A DNA stretch of 64,000 nucleotides from Desulfamplus sp. (GCA_015232455.1 JADFZQ010000001.1:434001-498000), one strand, 5' to 3'; counted from the stretch's first letter, positions 18,497 through 28,285 are shown. Numbers and translations are program-made. Notes: generated by a model not told the origin, from the letters alone.

Positions 18497-19891
18497 TCAT
18501 TGTGGATCAAACGCAAATTCTTTTAATAAATTCTGAATTTTGATTGTGGGAGCAGATGCAATCGTTTTTAGTAAAGTTTTAAAATCATTTATAATTTTAG
18601 CTATGGTCCCCTCCTTAAACAAATCGGTGGAGTATGCAATTAGCCCTGATACAATATTAGGCTCTTCTGTCAGACTTATCTCTAACTCATACCACACGCC
18701 AAGCCATGAAGGAATAATATTATTGAAAGGTTCCATGTTCAAAACGCCAGTTTCCGCAGATTTTATCTTAATTTTCCTTTCATCAGAATAACGTCGGGGC
18801 AGCATCGTCAGCCAGACAGAACATATATCTTCTGGAAAGTGTAATCTTTCTGACAGCAATTTCATGGGATAACCTTGATATTTTTTTGCCTCTGACACAG
18901 TTTTTCCAACTTGTCTTAAGAGTTCAAGAAACTCACTCTGATCAGATATTTTAGTGCGTATGATAGTTGTTTCAGCCAAATATCCTACAATATCGAAAAA
19001 TTCTGCTCTTGCCCTGTTCAGAGTATGGGTAGCCACAAGAATATCATCTTGTTTAGTGTAATAGTGGAGCAAAATATTTAGAGCCGTTAAAAAAATTCTA
19101 TAAAGAGTTCCAGCCTCATTCTGTGCAATATTACGCAGCTTTTGTGTAAGAACATCGTCAATCTCAAAAGAGTAACATGCTCCGTAATGACTTGCTTTAG
19201 AAGGGCGGGGATAATCAGTTGGAAGGTTTAATCGCTTAAGATTTCCTGACAACTGCTTTTGCCAGTAATGCCATAACCGTTCCCCTTCTTTACCTTGCAA
19301 CATTTCAGTCTGGCATCTGAGATAATCTGAAAAAGAAAATTTCACAGGTGGTAAAACTATTTTTGATCTGGTATGGTAAGCCTGATTTGATTCGGTATGG
19401 CAGACCTGATACAGACTACGGAACTCGTTTAACAATAGAGCAAAAGCAAGGGCATCAACTGCAATATGATTAGTAACTATGAGGCAGAGATGATCATTGG
19501 TGTCCCGACTGAACAGACGGCAACGCAATAAGCAATCGTGTTTCAGGTCAAAAGGCTCTCTTGCAGTTTCTTCTACTAATGATGCGACTTCTTCCCATGA
19601 CTGACAGACTACATTTGTCATTTTAAAATCAACTGGTTGATAATCAAGCACCTGCTGCATCAACTCTGAGTCTTTCCTGAAATACACTGTCCGTAATACC
19701 TCGTGTCTGTCAACCAGAGTTTGTAAAGCATTTTGCAGAGCCTTTTTATCTACCTGAGAATTAAATCTTATAGTCATACAGAAATGATTACAGGCTTTAT
19801 TAGCCGCTTGTTCATCTCGTAGATAACATTCCTGCTGGTTACAGAGTTGAAGATGACAACTATTTAACATCTGTTGATTTGGATAATGCAA
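18497..19891 (-). CDS. Stand-alone NRPS condensation-domain protein
   Basis: 464 residues, the size of one condensation domain. It has the early motif DRHEVLRTVYF (about 61-71). The catalytic region reads TNHIAVDALA (about 140-149): the second His and the Asp of HHxxxDG are kept (His142, Asp146), but the first His is Asn and the Gly is Ala. Later NRPS C motifs (LNLPTDYPRP, VGYLAETTIIR) are visible. It probably forms the peptide or acyl bond with the amino acid loaded on the downstream A-MT-PCP-R protein. It is the first gene of the three-gene operon, so the promoter should lie in 19892-20012. Confidence 0.82.
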   Translation of the reverse strand: MHYPNQQMLNSCHLQLCNQQECYLRDEQAANKACNHFCMTIRFNSQVDKKALQNALQTLVDRHEVLRTVYFRKDSELMQQVLDYQPVDFKMTNVVCQSWEEVASLVEETAREPFDLKHDCLLRCRLFSRDTNDHLCLIVTNHIAVDALAFALLLNEFRSLYQVCHTESNQAYHTRSKIVLPPVKFSFSDYLRCQTEMLQGKEGERLWHYWQKQLSGNLKRLNLPTDYPRPSKASHYGACYSFEIDDVLTQKLRNIAQNEAGTLYRIFLTALNILLHYYTKQDDILVATHTLNRARAEFFDIVGYLAETTIIRTKISDQSEFLELLRQVGKTVSEAKKYQGYPMKLLSERLHFPEDICSVWLTMLPRRYSDERKIKIKSAETGVLNMEPFNNIIPSWLGVWYELEISLTEEPNIVSGLIAYSTDLFKEGTIAKIINDFKTLLKTIASAPTIKIQNLLKEFAFDPQ

Positions 19892-19958
19892 GAAAATTCC
19901 TCTTTTCTCCAGATATATTAACCTATTTTCCCCTTAAAACTTTACACTCCCAAAAAAT

Positions 19959-19991
19959 ATGGGTAACACCTTAACTGATTGTTACCCATAC
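19959..19991 (-). terminator. Hairpin terminator of the universal stress gene
   Basis: TATGGGTAACA (19959-19969) pairs with TGTTACCCATA (19981-19991) around an 11-base loop. It lies 22 bases past the UspA stop on the minus strand and upstream of the NRPS operon, and so separates the two units. Confidence 0.7.
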
Positions 19992-20012
19992 CCTAAGAAA
20001 GTATGCTAAAAG

Positions 20013-20405
20013 CTATATTGATTTAACTGTTAAGACGGGGCAGTGAGCTTCTAAAATTATATATTGAGCATTGGAACCAAAAACTAATTTGCCAACCTTT
20101 GACTCTTTTCTCATCCCATAGAGAATTTCATCAACTTCCTTCTCCTTTGCAAATCGTACAACATCTTCGCCCGGAGCAATGCCACGAATAAGCAAATGAG
20201 TTTCGCACTTAACCCCTTTTTGCTCAAAATCTTCTTTATGGTAATTAAGTTTTTTTTCAACTTCAGCAATCTCTTCTTGTGGCACATCTGGATCACATGT
20301 TTTTACAAAAAAGATATAGGCATCTGATTGCTGTGCTCTTCTTAGTGCTATATCCATAAGTGTTGATGTTCTTACTTCGTCATCATAGCTAACTAATATT
20401 TTCAT
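20013..20405 (-). CDS. Universal stress protein, UspA family
   Basis: 130 residues, slightly short for UspA. It starts MKILVSYDD and ends with the family's nucleotide-binding pattern GMRKESKVGKLVFGSNAQYI (about 96-115, matching Gly-x2-Gly-x9-Gly-Ser), then CPVLTVK. It is a cytoplasmic stress-responsive protein of unknown exact role. It is monocistronic, with its own hairpin terminator, and is separated by 190 bases from the FeS oxidoreductase upstream. Confidence 0.85.
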   Translation of the reverse strand: MKILVSYDDEVRTSTLMDIALRRAQQSDAYIFFVKTCDPDVPQEEIAEVEKKLNYHKEDFEQKGVKCETHLLIRGIAPGEDVVRFAKEKEVDEILYGMRKESKVGKLVFGSNAQYIILEAHCPVLTVKSI

Positions 20406-20594
20406 TATCTTTTCTCCTAATATAGCTTACAATAAAACTCAAATAATACTCACATTAAGAAACTTGACCTCCTTCAAAACCCACTTGCTATCTACAAAAT
20501 CAAGGGATCAACTCAAGTTTTGAAGGATTTCTAATGATTAAATTTCCCATTTGTCTTCTTAAATGTCAAGTACAACGGATAATCTTTAACGCTT

Positions 20595-22724
20595 CTAAAT
20601 TGTCCCTTCATCAACAAGTTCAGCAATATCTTTTACTGGAATCTGACGTTCAGATTCCATGATTCCATCATTTAGCATAGTAATACAGAATGGACATGAG
20701 ACACAGACCATTGATGCCCCAGTTGCTACTGCCTCTTTTGCCCTGACATTATTTATCCTTTGACCAATTGTCTCTTCCATAAACATTCTTGCACCACCTG
20801 CACCGCAACACATTGCCCTTGACATATTTCTATCCATCTCAATTAACCTGCTGCCATTTTTATTAATATCATTCTGTTCATTGCCACTTGATGAATTCTG
20901 GTTTGAGTTTGACGATATTAGGCTGCCACTATTTATCTGTTCAAGGATTTTTCTTGGAGCAGTGTAGATATTATTCCACCGTCCAAGATAACATGAGTCA
21001 TGGAAGGTTATTGTTCCAAAATTTTTATCTTTTGAGACCAATCTTCCCTCTTTTAGAAGCTCAAGAATATACTCAGTATGATGAAGAACTTTAAATTTTG
21101 CACCAAATTGTGGATACTCATTTTTGATAACATTGTAGCAGTGGGGGCAACCAGTCAAAATCATTGAAGGGTTATATTGCTTGAATATTTCAACATTTTG
21201 CTGAATCAGCATCTGTGCAAGATACTCATTTCCAGCACGTCTTGCCATATCGCCGTTACAGCTCTCTTCAGGTCCAAGTATTGCAAAATCAACTCCAGCT
21301 TTTTGAAGAACTCTTGCTGTTGCCTGTGAAATCTTTTTGCCTCTGTCATCAAATGAGCCAGCACAACCAACAAAGTAAAGCACTTTTGCATCTGGTTTAT
21401 CCATCATCAACGGAATGCCCATTCCTTTGCACCAATCTGCCCTTGTATCTGAGCTAAATCCCCAAGGATTAGATTGATTTTCAAGGTTGCTAAAAGTCTC
21501 CTGCATTTCAGGAGGAAAGGCGGCTTCCATTAATACCTGATTTTTTCTAATCTCAAATATAAAATTAAGATGCTCATTATTAACAGGACAGACATCTTCG
21601 CAAGAGCGGCAGGTTGTGCATGACCATAGAACATCGTGAGTAATTTCAGAACCCTCACGCATTATTGGCAAAATAGATTCTCTGTTTTTACTTGGTTCTG
21701 GCAACGATGCCATTGTGAGAAGTGCATCAGACTGCTCAAAGAGATCAATCTTAAAATCGTGAATAATCTTTTTTGGAGAAAGTGGCTTTCCAGTGTTAGC
21801 TGCTGGACAAAGCTCTTCGCATCGTCCGCACTCTGTGCAGGCATAGAGGTTTAACACATTGTGCCAGTTAAATTCGCTTACCTTTGCAAGACCAAAAGAG
21901 GAGGCTTCTTCATTTTCAATATCAGTTTTTTCAATTGCCTTTTCAACGTCAAGAGGTTTGAAAAAGACATTTGGGGCAGCAGCCAAAAGATGAAGATGCT
22001 TTGAACCCGGAATATAGATAAGAAAACCAAGAATTGTGAATATGTGAATATAATAGAATATCTCATATCCAAAGATGAGCATACCATAAGACCAATTTTG
22101 CAGTCCTAAAATCGAAGCCAATATTCCTGAAATTGGAAAAATATCTTTATAGATAAGAGAAGTAACCACGTTATTTGCACCTTCTGCCTCTATTTCAACT
22201 GGAATAAAACTTTGAAAAGCATTGATAAAGTGAAATGATATAACAATCACACAGGTAAATAAGATAATTAAATTGGCATCTCTTCCCATTGTTAAATAAG
22301 GCGGTTTAATTACTAATCTTCTGTAGAGGGCGTATCCAAACCCGACAAGAACAAAAAAGGCAAAAATATCAGCTAAAAATAGATATTTGCTGTAAACAAA
22401 AGGAATAAAATGGAGTAGATCAAATGATGGGAAAACGCCTCTTATCATAAGCTCAAGTGAATGAATCTGAATAGCAAGGAAGCCAAAAAATATCATTGTG
22501 TGAGAAATACCTGGCAATGCTTTACGTCTTACATTAGATTGCCCAAGAACATCAGTGAAAAGAACGGTTATACGATCTTTAATCCGATTAAATGGATTCT
22601 CAGTTTTTCCTTCAACTGCCATCATAATGGCATATAATCTTCTGATTTTAATAAAAAATAGCTTAAATGCGAAAACAATCGCAATAAGCATTACTATTGA
22701 TTTAAGAATAAGATAAAATTGCAT
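20595..22724 (-). CDS. Membrane-bound iron-sulfur oxidoreductase with cysteine-rich (CCG) domains, EtfAB partner
   Basis: 709 residues. The first 270 contain about five to six membrane helices, as in NarI-like haem b subunits. Next come two 4Fe-4S motifs, CTECGRCEELCPA (about 296-308) and CTTCRSCEDVCPV (about 372-384). Two HdrD/GlpC-type cysteine-rich domains follow, seen in TGCPHCYNVI (about 536) and MCCGAGGARMF (about 655). Between them is an unusual Asn/Ser-rich low-complexity insert (SSNSNQNSSSGNEQN, about 620-634). Proteins of this design pass electrons from EtfAB to the quinone pool, or back. The gene follows etfB-etfA on the same strand after a strong hairpin, so it may be only partly co-transcribed. 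Confidence 0.85.
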   Translation of the reverse strand: MQFYLILKSIVMLIAIVFAFKLFFIKIRRLYAIMMAVEGKTENPFNRIKDRITVLFTDVLGQSNVRRKALPGISHTMIFFGFLAIQIHSLELMIRGVFPSFDLLHFIPFVYSKYLFLADIFAFFVLVGFGYALYRRLVIKPPYLTMGRDANLIILFTCVIVISFHFINAFQSFIPVEIEAEGANNVVTSLIYKDIFPISGILASILGLQNWSYGMLIFGYEIFYYIHIFTILGFLIYIPGSKHLHLLAAAPNVFFKPLDVEKAIEKTDIENEEASSFGLAKVSEFNWHNVLNLYACTECGRCEELCPAANTGKPLSPKKIIHDFKIDLFEQSDALLTMASLPEPSKNRESILPIMREGSEITHDVLWSCTTCRSCEDVCPVNNEHLNFIFEIRKNQVLMEAAFPPEMQETFSNLENQSNPWGFSSDTRADWCKGMGIPLMMDKPDAKVLYFVGCAGSFDDRGKKISQATARVLQKAGVDFAILGPEESCNGDMARRAGNEYLAQMLIQQNVEIFKQYNPSMILTGCPHCYNVIKNEYPQFGAKFKVLHHTEYILELLKEGRLVSKDKNFGTITFHDSCYLGRWNNIYTAPRKILEQINSGSLISSNSNQNSSSGNEQNDINKNGSRLIEMDRNMSRAMCCGAGGARMFMEETIGQRINNVRAKEAVATGASMVCVSCPFCITMLNDGIMESERQIPVKDIAELVDEGTI

Positions 22725-22752
22725 AAATTTTCCTCCTGACTGTTTAATAAAA

Positions 22753-22785
22753 AACCCTCTGAAAAGATTAAATATTCAGAGGGTT
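22753..22785 (-). terminator. Intrinsic terminator after etfA
   Basis: AACCCTCTGAA (22753-22763) and TTCAGAGGGTT (22775-22785) form a perfect 11-base-pair stem. On the minus strand it is followed by a T run (TTTTTTATT), which is classic intrinsic terminator form, between etfA and the FeS oxidoreductase. Confidence 0.85.
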
Positions 22786-22809
22786 CTTAAATTACAATAT
22801 CCAAAATTT

Positions 22810-23805
22810 TTATTTCAATGCCTTTGTCAAAGCTGGAATAACTTCAAAAATATCACCCACAATGCCGTAATCGCATTTAGAAAATATTGGTGCATCCTTA
22901 TCAGTATTGATTCCAACAATAATTTTAGACGTTTTCATTCCAGCAAAATGTTGAACTGCACCTGAAACTCCACATGCAATGTATAGCTTTGGGCTTACAG
23001 TCTTACCAGTTTGACCCACCTGCATTGAGTGTGGAGCATATCCAGCATCAACCGCAGCTCTTGAAGCACCTACCGCAGCACCAAGAAGGGCTGCACACTC
23101 CTCAAGTATCTTGTAATTTTCCCCATTCTTGATTGCACGCCCACCAGTAATGATAATCGGGGCTTCTGTAATATCTATCTTGCCAGAAGTTCCCTTTTTA
23201 ACTTCAACTCTTTTAACTTTACCAAAATCACTCGTTGGTGCATTAAAAGTAAAGTTTTCTAAATTTGCAGCATTTACACTGCTATCAGCAACCTTTACAG
23301 CCTCAATTGCATTTGGTCGAATTGTGGCAATCATAGTTGAGCAATCTAACTGAATTGTGGCAAAAGTTTTACCAGAAAAGTGGGATTTAACAGCAATTTT
23401 AGCATCAACGTCAATAGCAACACAATCTGATGCCATTGGTTCATCAAGATTTGCTGCGATTCTTGCAAAAATATCACGACCAGATGCACTTGAAAGTCCT
23501 AAAATAGCATTAAGTCCATACTCTTTTGTTGCTGCAATAACTGCTGATGCTTGAAGGTCAGGGCTGTTTTGCAAATCTCCATTTGCTGTAATGATAATAG
23601 CTTTATTGACACCATAGCAACAAAAGTCATTGTTGAAAGCAGCAAAATCAGCTTTAACAGCATCGTTCCCTGCACTACCATCAATAATCATTGCATAAAC
23701 TTCATTACTGTTATCCTTACCTCGTGCAGCAGTAATAACACCATAATTGGTATCTTTGATTTTACCACCATCTGACATCTCCATTAAAACGCCTATCTTT
23801 GGCAT
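22810..23805 (-). CDS. etfA: Electron transfer flavoprotein, alpha subunit
   Basis: 331 residues, normal for EtfA. The C-terminal FAD domain shows GGRAIKNGENYKILEECAAL (about 216-235), GASRAAVDAGYAPHSMQVGQ (about 241-260), GKTVSPKLYIACGVSGAVQH and the NTDKDAPIF turn. It forms a heterodimer with EtfB, encoded 61 bases upstream, and carries electrons from acyl-CoA dehydrogenases (two are encoded in this window) to the membrane FeS oxidoreductase encoded just downstream. Confidence 0.95.
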   Translation of the reverse strand: MPKIGVLMEMSDGGKIKDTNYGVITAARGKDNSNEVYAMIIDGSAGNDAVKADFAAFNNDFCCYGVNKAIIITANGDLQNSPDLQASAVIAATKEYGLNAILGLSSASGRDIFARIAANLDEPMASDCVAIDVDAKIAVKSHFSGKTFATIQLDCSTMIATIRPNAIEAVKVADSSVNAANLENFTFNAPTSDFGKVKRVEVKKGTSGKIDITEAPIIITGGRAIKNGENYKILEECAALLGAAVGASRAAVDAGYAPHSMQVGQTGKTVSPKLYIACGVSGAVQHFAGMKTSKIIVGINTDKDAPIFSKCDYGIVGDIFEVIPALTKALK

Positions 23806-23866
23806 ATCTACTCTCCATTATCAATAGCTGAAATATGAATATATAAGAAATCTAAACTTAAATTTC

Positions 23867-24637
23867 TTATAAAATTTTCTCATCTTCTTTAAGTATTCTA
23901 ACAAGCTCTTTAACCTGTTGCTCAACAGAGCCTTCAATCATCTTTGCACCTGTTCGTTCAGGTACAGCTTCAAGTTTAATAAGCCTACTTTTACCTGCAT
24001 ATTGATCAATACCAAGATCAGCAATAGGTATAACATTAATAGGCTTTTTCTTTGCCTTCATAATATCAGGAAATTTGGGGTAACGAGGCTCATTTAACCC
24101 TTTAGTTGCACCAATAACAGCGGGTAGAGATATTTCCAAGACCTCTCTATCTCCACCACCAGTTTCTCTTTCTGCAACTGCCGTGCTGCCACTAACCGTG
24201 AGCTTAGATACCTCATTTACAACAGGTAAGCAAAGTGCAGCAGCAAGGCGATATTGAGTCTGAAAACCCTCTGTATCTACAGCACTTTTGCCAGTGAAAA
24301 TTATATCAGGCATTCCATCTTTTTCAATTGCTGCTTTAATTGCTTTACAGGTAATGGCACTATCAAGGAATTGCTCTTCAGTTTTAATATGAATTGCCCG
24401 TGCAGCACCCATTGCCATTGCACTTCTTAAAGTTGTCTCTGCCGCTGCTTTGCCAACTGTTATAAGAACCACCTCTCCGCCATTTTTTTCAACAAGCCTT
24501 ACAGCCTCTTCAAGTCCATATTCGTCATAGGGATTGACAACAAATTTGCAATCTGCCTCTTCAAAATTCTTTTCAGAAGATAGCTTTATGGTTGCTGCTG
24601 TATCTGGAACATGCTTTATACAAACAAAGATTTTCAT
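23867..24637 (-). CDS. etfB: Electron transfer flavoprotein, beta subunit
   Basis: 256 residues. It starts MKIFVCIKHVPDTAATIKL, the usual EtfB opening. It contains NPYDEYGLEEAVRL (about 35-48), the AMP/FAD-binding ITVGKAAAETTLRSAMAMGA (about 59-78) and GKSAVDTEGFQTQYRLAAAL (about 116-135). It is first in the etfB-etfA operon and is divergent from the RlmL-like methyltransferase. The 192-base gap at 24638-24829 must hold both promoters. Confidence 0.95.
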   Translation of the reverse strand: MKIFVCIKHVPDTAATIKLSSEKNFEEADCKFVVNPYDEYGLEEAVRLVEKNGGEVVLITVGKAAAETTLRSAMAMGAARAIHIKTEEQFLDSAITCKAIKAAIEKDGMPDIIFTGKSAVDTEGFQTQYRLAAALCLPVVNEVSKLTVSGSTAVAERETGGGDREVLEISLPAVIGATKGLNEPRYPKFPDIMKAKKKPINVIPIADLGIDQYAGKSRLIKLEAVPERTGAKMIEGSVEQQVKELVRILKEDEKIL

Positions 24638-24829
24638 AAATTTAGCCTTTTCAATTTTTAAACATTGCTACGTTGATTTGTGAATGGATTTAGTCGCAGA
24701 TTTGGCAATTAAAAAATATTAACAAATCTTTATCAATATTTACTCCAAAATTGCAGTTATAAGTGTTAAATAACCAAGTGCAATGATTTTGTCAACTATG
24801 TGCCGTAACAACAGGAGTTATAACTAACC

Positions 24830-26146
24830 ATGATAACGAAGAGTCCCTTAGAAAAGAGGGTAAAAAGAAGAATCACGGCAAGAACACATCGTTTCTTTGC
24901 AGTTTGTCCGCCAGGACTTAAAAGAATGTGCCACAAAGAGATAATCTCTTTATCTGAACAGATATTAAATTGTGAATTTCAAGATATTGTCATGCTTTCA
25001 GGAGGGGTTGAGTTTACATCAACGATTCAAGGCTGCTATGCTGCCAATCTCTATCTTAGAACTCCATCAAGAATTTTGATGAGAATTACAAAATTCAAAG
25101 CTGAAAACTTTAGAACTCTTGAAAAAAAGCTCAGTCAGATTGAGTGGGAACTTTATATTAAACCATCTCTAAAGGTCCATGTTGAAGTTTCAACTAACTC
25201 TTCAAGACTTTATCACACAGATGCAATTGCCCAAAGAGCAGAAAATGCAATTAAAGATAGTTTTACTGATGTTAGCAATGTTGTCAAAATTAATAGCCTT
25301 AATGATATTGCTCAAATAAGCGATAATGAAAAAAATAAAATGGCTATGCAGACAATTATGATTCGTGGTGAAAATGATCTTTTTGAGGTTTCCATAGACA
25401 GTAGTGGAGAGCTTTTACATAAAAGAGGATTAAAGGAGAATGTTGGAGTAGCACCTATTCGTGAAACTATTGCTTTTGCAATTCTTTCAGCCATGAAATA
25501 TCCAGAATCTCCAACAGTAGCAAGTGGTGTTAGTTCGCTATCTGATAACTCTACAATATTTAAAGCAAATAGCCTTCCATTGATTGATGGAATGTGCGGC
25601 TCTGGCACATTTGCTCTTGAGGCAGCAATGGTAGCACTCAATATTCCAGCAGGTTTTTTTAGACGATTTGCTTTTGAAAATTGGCAATGTTTTAGCAAAG
25701 TTCAGTGGGACTACATGAAAAAAATATCATCAAAAAATATTCTAATTGGTGATGATCGCTATAAAAATCCTTTTATATTTGGAGTTGATCAAGATTCTTT
25801 TATTTTAAAAGAATTTGAAACAATGATTCAACGATTCAACTTGTCATCAGCAATTAAAACCATAAAAGGTGATTTTCTTGATATTTTGCCTGAAAAAATT
25901 ACAAACAGCAGTAATAAAGGATTTGTGGTATTAAACCCACCTTATGGAAAACGTATTGGCGAAAACGAAGATATTGAAAAAATATTCTTTGATATTGGAA
26001 AAAAACTTAAATCAGACTTTAAAGGTTGGAGAGCAGGGGTAATTATTCCTGATAAAAAATTTATAAACTATCTGCATGGAAGAAAATCAATAATGCCAAT
26101 ATTTCATGGGGGACTTGAGATTTATGCTGTAATTGTAGATTGTTAG
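24830..26146 (+). CDS. THUMP-domain RNA methyltransferase, RlmL N-terminal type
   Basis: 438 residues. The N-terminal part (about 60-165) looks like a THUMP RNA-binding domain. The SAM-binding motif is MCGSGTFALEAAMVA (about 261-275) and the catalytic motif is NPPYGKRIG (about 370-378), as in rRNA guanine-N2 methyltransferases once annotated as DNA methylases. It lacks the second methyltransferase half of E. coli RlmL. The likely target is 23S rRNA, but the exact base is inferred. AGGAG stands 12 bases before the ATG. It converges with the acyl-CoA dehydrogenase gene. Confidence 0.85.
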   Translation: MITKSPLEKRVKRRITARTHRFFAVCPPGLKRMCHKEIISLSEQILNCEFQDIVMLSGGVEFTSTIQGCYAANLYLRTPSRILMRITKFKAENFRTLEKKLSQIEWELYIKPSLKVHVEVSTNSSRLYHTDAIAQRAENAIKDSFTDVSNVVKINSLNDIAQISDNEKNKMAMQTIMIRGENDLFEVSIDSSGELLHKRGLKENVGVAPIRETIAFAILSAMKYPESPTVASGVSSLSDNSTIFKANSLPLIDGMCGSGTFALEAAMVALNIPAGFFRRFAFENWQCFSKVQWDYMKKISSKNILIGDDRYKNPFIFGVDQDSFILKEFETMIQRFNLSSAIKTIKGDFLDILPEKITNSSNKGFVVLNPPYGKRIGENEDIEKIFFDIGKKLKSDFKGWRAGVIIPDKKFINYLHGRKSIMPIFHGGLEIYAVIVDC

Positions 26147-26201
26147 ACTGTTTATTGCGAAGTTTTGGTTAATATCCGCGGCTGCGGCAGAGGTTCATTA
26201 T

Positions 26202-26238
26202 AAAGATTTGACAACTTTTGAAAAGCTGTCAAATCTTT
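26202..26238. terminator. Bidirectional hairpin terminator, TTTGACAACT family
   Basis: A 37-base inverted repeat with the same GATTTGACAACTTTT arm as 3339-3369 and one mismatch in the stem. It is flanked by AAA and TTT, and lies between two converging genes, so it can end transcription from both sides. Confidence 0.75.
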
Positions 26239-26290
26239 ATGTATTTCCAAATCTTATTATAACATATTTTTAATGAAGTTTTATAATACT

Positions 26291-28105
26291 TTAGCTTGCA
26301 AAAGAAGCTTCGTCCATTTCAACGGCAGCACCACTTGTATTTTTAACTGCGATAAGATTTCCCATTGTGATTGGCAGATAAGACTCAACAAAGAACTGTA
26401 GTGATTTAACAAGTCCTTCATAGAAAGGTTTATCTTTCTTTTTTGCTGATTCAAGTTTTTGGGCAGCAATTGTGGCTCTCCAAAGAAGCATCCATGCAAG
26501 AACAACATCACCAGTTGCATCTTGGAATGGGTGAGCATTAGCAAAAGCATTAAGAACTTTAGCAGACATAGCTGTCTGACCCATGTGTAAGGCAACTTCA
26601 GCCAATTTATTGAATGCTTTCTCAAGTTTTTCTGTATAAACAGCAAGTGTTGGAATCTCTTTAGCAACTGTAAGAGTTTTTTGCATCTCACCAAACAGAT
26701 CCATTACTGGTTTGCCTTTATTCATGCCAAGTTTTCTACCAAGAAGGTCCATAGCCTGAATACCATTTGTCCCTTCGTAAATCATTGTAATACGGCAATC
26801 TCTAAGAAGTTGTGCCATTGGATACTCTTCAATAAAACCATATCCACCGTAAACCTGCATACCTTGACTACAAACGTCAAAAGCTCTGTCAGTAACATAA
26901 CCTTTAGCAATCGGGGTAAGAACCTCAACAAGTCCTTGATATTTTGCACGCTCTTCTTCTGTTGCACCAACAACAGCCATATCTGCACAATAGGTTACAT
27001 AGTAAAGGATACTTCTCATACCCTCAACAAAAACCTTCATCTTCATAAGCTGTCTTCTAACGTCAGGGTGGTTTATGATTGTAACTGCTTTGGCATCAGG
27101 GTTCATCATATCAAGAAGACTTTTGCCTTGAACTCTCTGTTTAGCATAATTTACAGCATACATATAAGATGATGTTGCACATGAGAAACCTTGAAAACCT
27201 ACAAGCAGACGGGCTTCGTTCATCATTACAAACATTGCCTTCATGCCTTTGTTCTCTTCTCCAAGCAAAGTTCCAATACATTTACCGTTGCTGCCAAGTG
27301 CTAATGAACATGTGCTGTTGCCATGAATACCCATTTTATGCTCAATGCCTGTGCATATAACGTCATTAAATTCACCAAGAGAACCATCTGAATTTACTCT
27401 AAATTTTGGCACAAGAAATAGAGATATTCCTCTTGTTCCTTCAGGTGCCCCTTCAAGGCGGGCAAGAACAGGATGGATAATGTTTTCTGTTAAATCATGC
27501 TCTCCACCTGATATAAATATCTTTTCTCCAGTGATTGAGTAGGTGCCATCAGGATTCTTTTTTGCACTTGTAGTCAAAGCACCAACATCAGAACCAGCTC
27601 CTGGCTCTGTCAAAAGCATTGTGCCTGCCCATTTTCCTGAATACATGTTTTTTAGAAAAAGCCTTTTTTGCTCATCAGTTCCAAACTCTTCAACAAGTTT
27701 GCCAGCTCCGTGTGTCAAGCCCGGATACATCATAAATGGATAGTTTGCACCGTTGAAATACTCAGCAGCAGCAGAAGCAACAGTTCTTGGCATACCTTGA
27801 CCGCCCCATTCTGGTGATTCAGTTGTTGCAAGCCAACCACCTTCGCAAAAAACTTGATAAAGTTTTTTAAATGGTTCAGGAGTTGTTACTTTACCGTTCT
27901 CTAATTTGCATCCTTGCTGATCACCTTCTTTCTGTGTTGGAAGCACCTCTTTTACTGCAAGATTTCTTGCCTCAGATACAATAAGATCAATGGTTTTTCT
28001 GTTAAACTCTTCAAATTGTTGATGTTTTGTTGAAAGAGATTCTGCATCAAGCATCTCATGTAAAACAAAGTCAATGTCTCTACGGTCTGATATAAATTGT
28101 GCCAT
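26291..28105 (-). CDS. Acyl-CoA dehydrogenase (about 600-residue class)
   Basis: 604 residues, longer than the 380-residue classical enzymes, with the extra C-terminal domain of this class. Visible motifs: TMLLTEPGAGSDVGAL (about 158-173), EKIFISGGEHDLTENI, KMGIHGNSTCSLAL, GYGFIEEYPMAQLLRDCRIT (about 414-433) and IYEGTNGIQAMDLLGRK (about 436-452), with the catalytic Glu in YEG. It oxidises acyl-CoA to enoyl-CoA and gives electrons to EtfAB, encoded nearby. A strong TetR-type palindrome lies upstream of the start (28268-28285). AGGAG precedes the ATG. Confidence 0.93.
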   Translation of the reverse strand: MAQFISDRRDIDFVLHEMLDAESLSTKHQQFEEFNRKTIDLIVSEARNLAVKEVLPTQKEGDQQGCKLENGKVTTPEPFKKLYQVFCEGGWLATTESPEWGGQGMPRTVASAAAEYFNGANYPFMMYPGLTHGAGKLVEEFGTDEQKRLFLKNMYSGKWAGTMLLTEPGAGSDVGALTTSAKKNPDGTYSITGEKIFISGGEHDLTENIIHPVLARLEGAPEGTRGISLFLVPKFRVNSDGSLGEFNDVICTGIEHKMGIHGNSTCSLALGSNGKCIGTLLGEENKGMKAMFVMMNEARLLVGFQGFSCATSSYMYAVNYAKQRVQGKSLLDMMNPDAKAVTIINHPDVRRQLMKMKVFVEGMRSILYYVTYCADMAVVGATEEERAKYQGLVEVLTPIAKGYVTDRAFDVCSQGMQVYGGYGFIEEYPMAQLLRDCRITMIYEGTNGIQAMDLLGRKLGMNKGKPVMDLFGEMQKTLTVAKEIPTLAVYTEKLEKAFNKLAEVALHMGQTAMSAKVLNAFANAHPFQDATGDVVLAWMLLWRATIAAQKLESAKKKDKPFYEGLVKSLQFFVESYLPITMGNLIAVKNTSGAAVEMDEASFAS

Positions 28106-28267
28106 TGTTTAATCCTCTCCTGAATTCTGTTTTTGTTGATTACCCGTTTTGATTGTCTCTTTTACGGTTAGCTATTATGAATTGTCCTTCATATTATTCT
28201 TTGCTTAATTTAACTGCTAAATAATATGAACAATCTATTATTACTTAGTTTTATCCTTACTTGAAAA

Positions 28268-28285
28268 AATGAATAAGTATTCATT
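28268..28285. promoter_or_regulatory. 18-bp perfect palindrome, TetR/FadR-like operator
   Basis: AATGAATA, then AG, then TATTCATT: two perfect 8-base half sites. It lies in the 330-base gap (28106-28435) between the divergent acyl-CoA dehydrogenase and YciI genes. TGAAT-type half sites are typical of TetR-family fatty-acid regulators, so acyl-CoA-dependent repression is a reasonable guess. The rest of the gap is AT-rich, with no gene seen. Confidence 0.5.
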
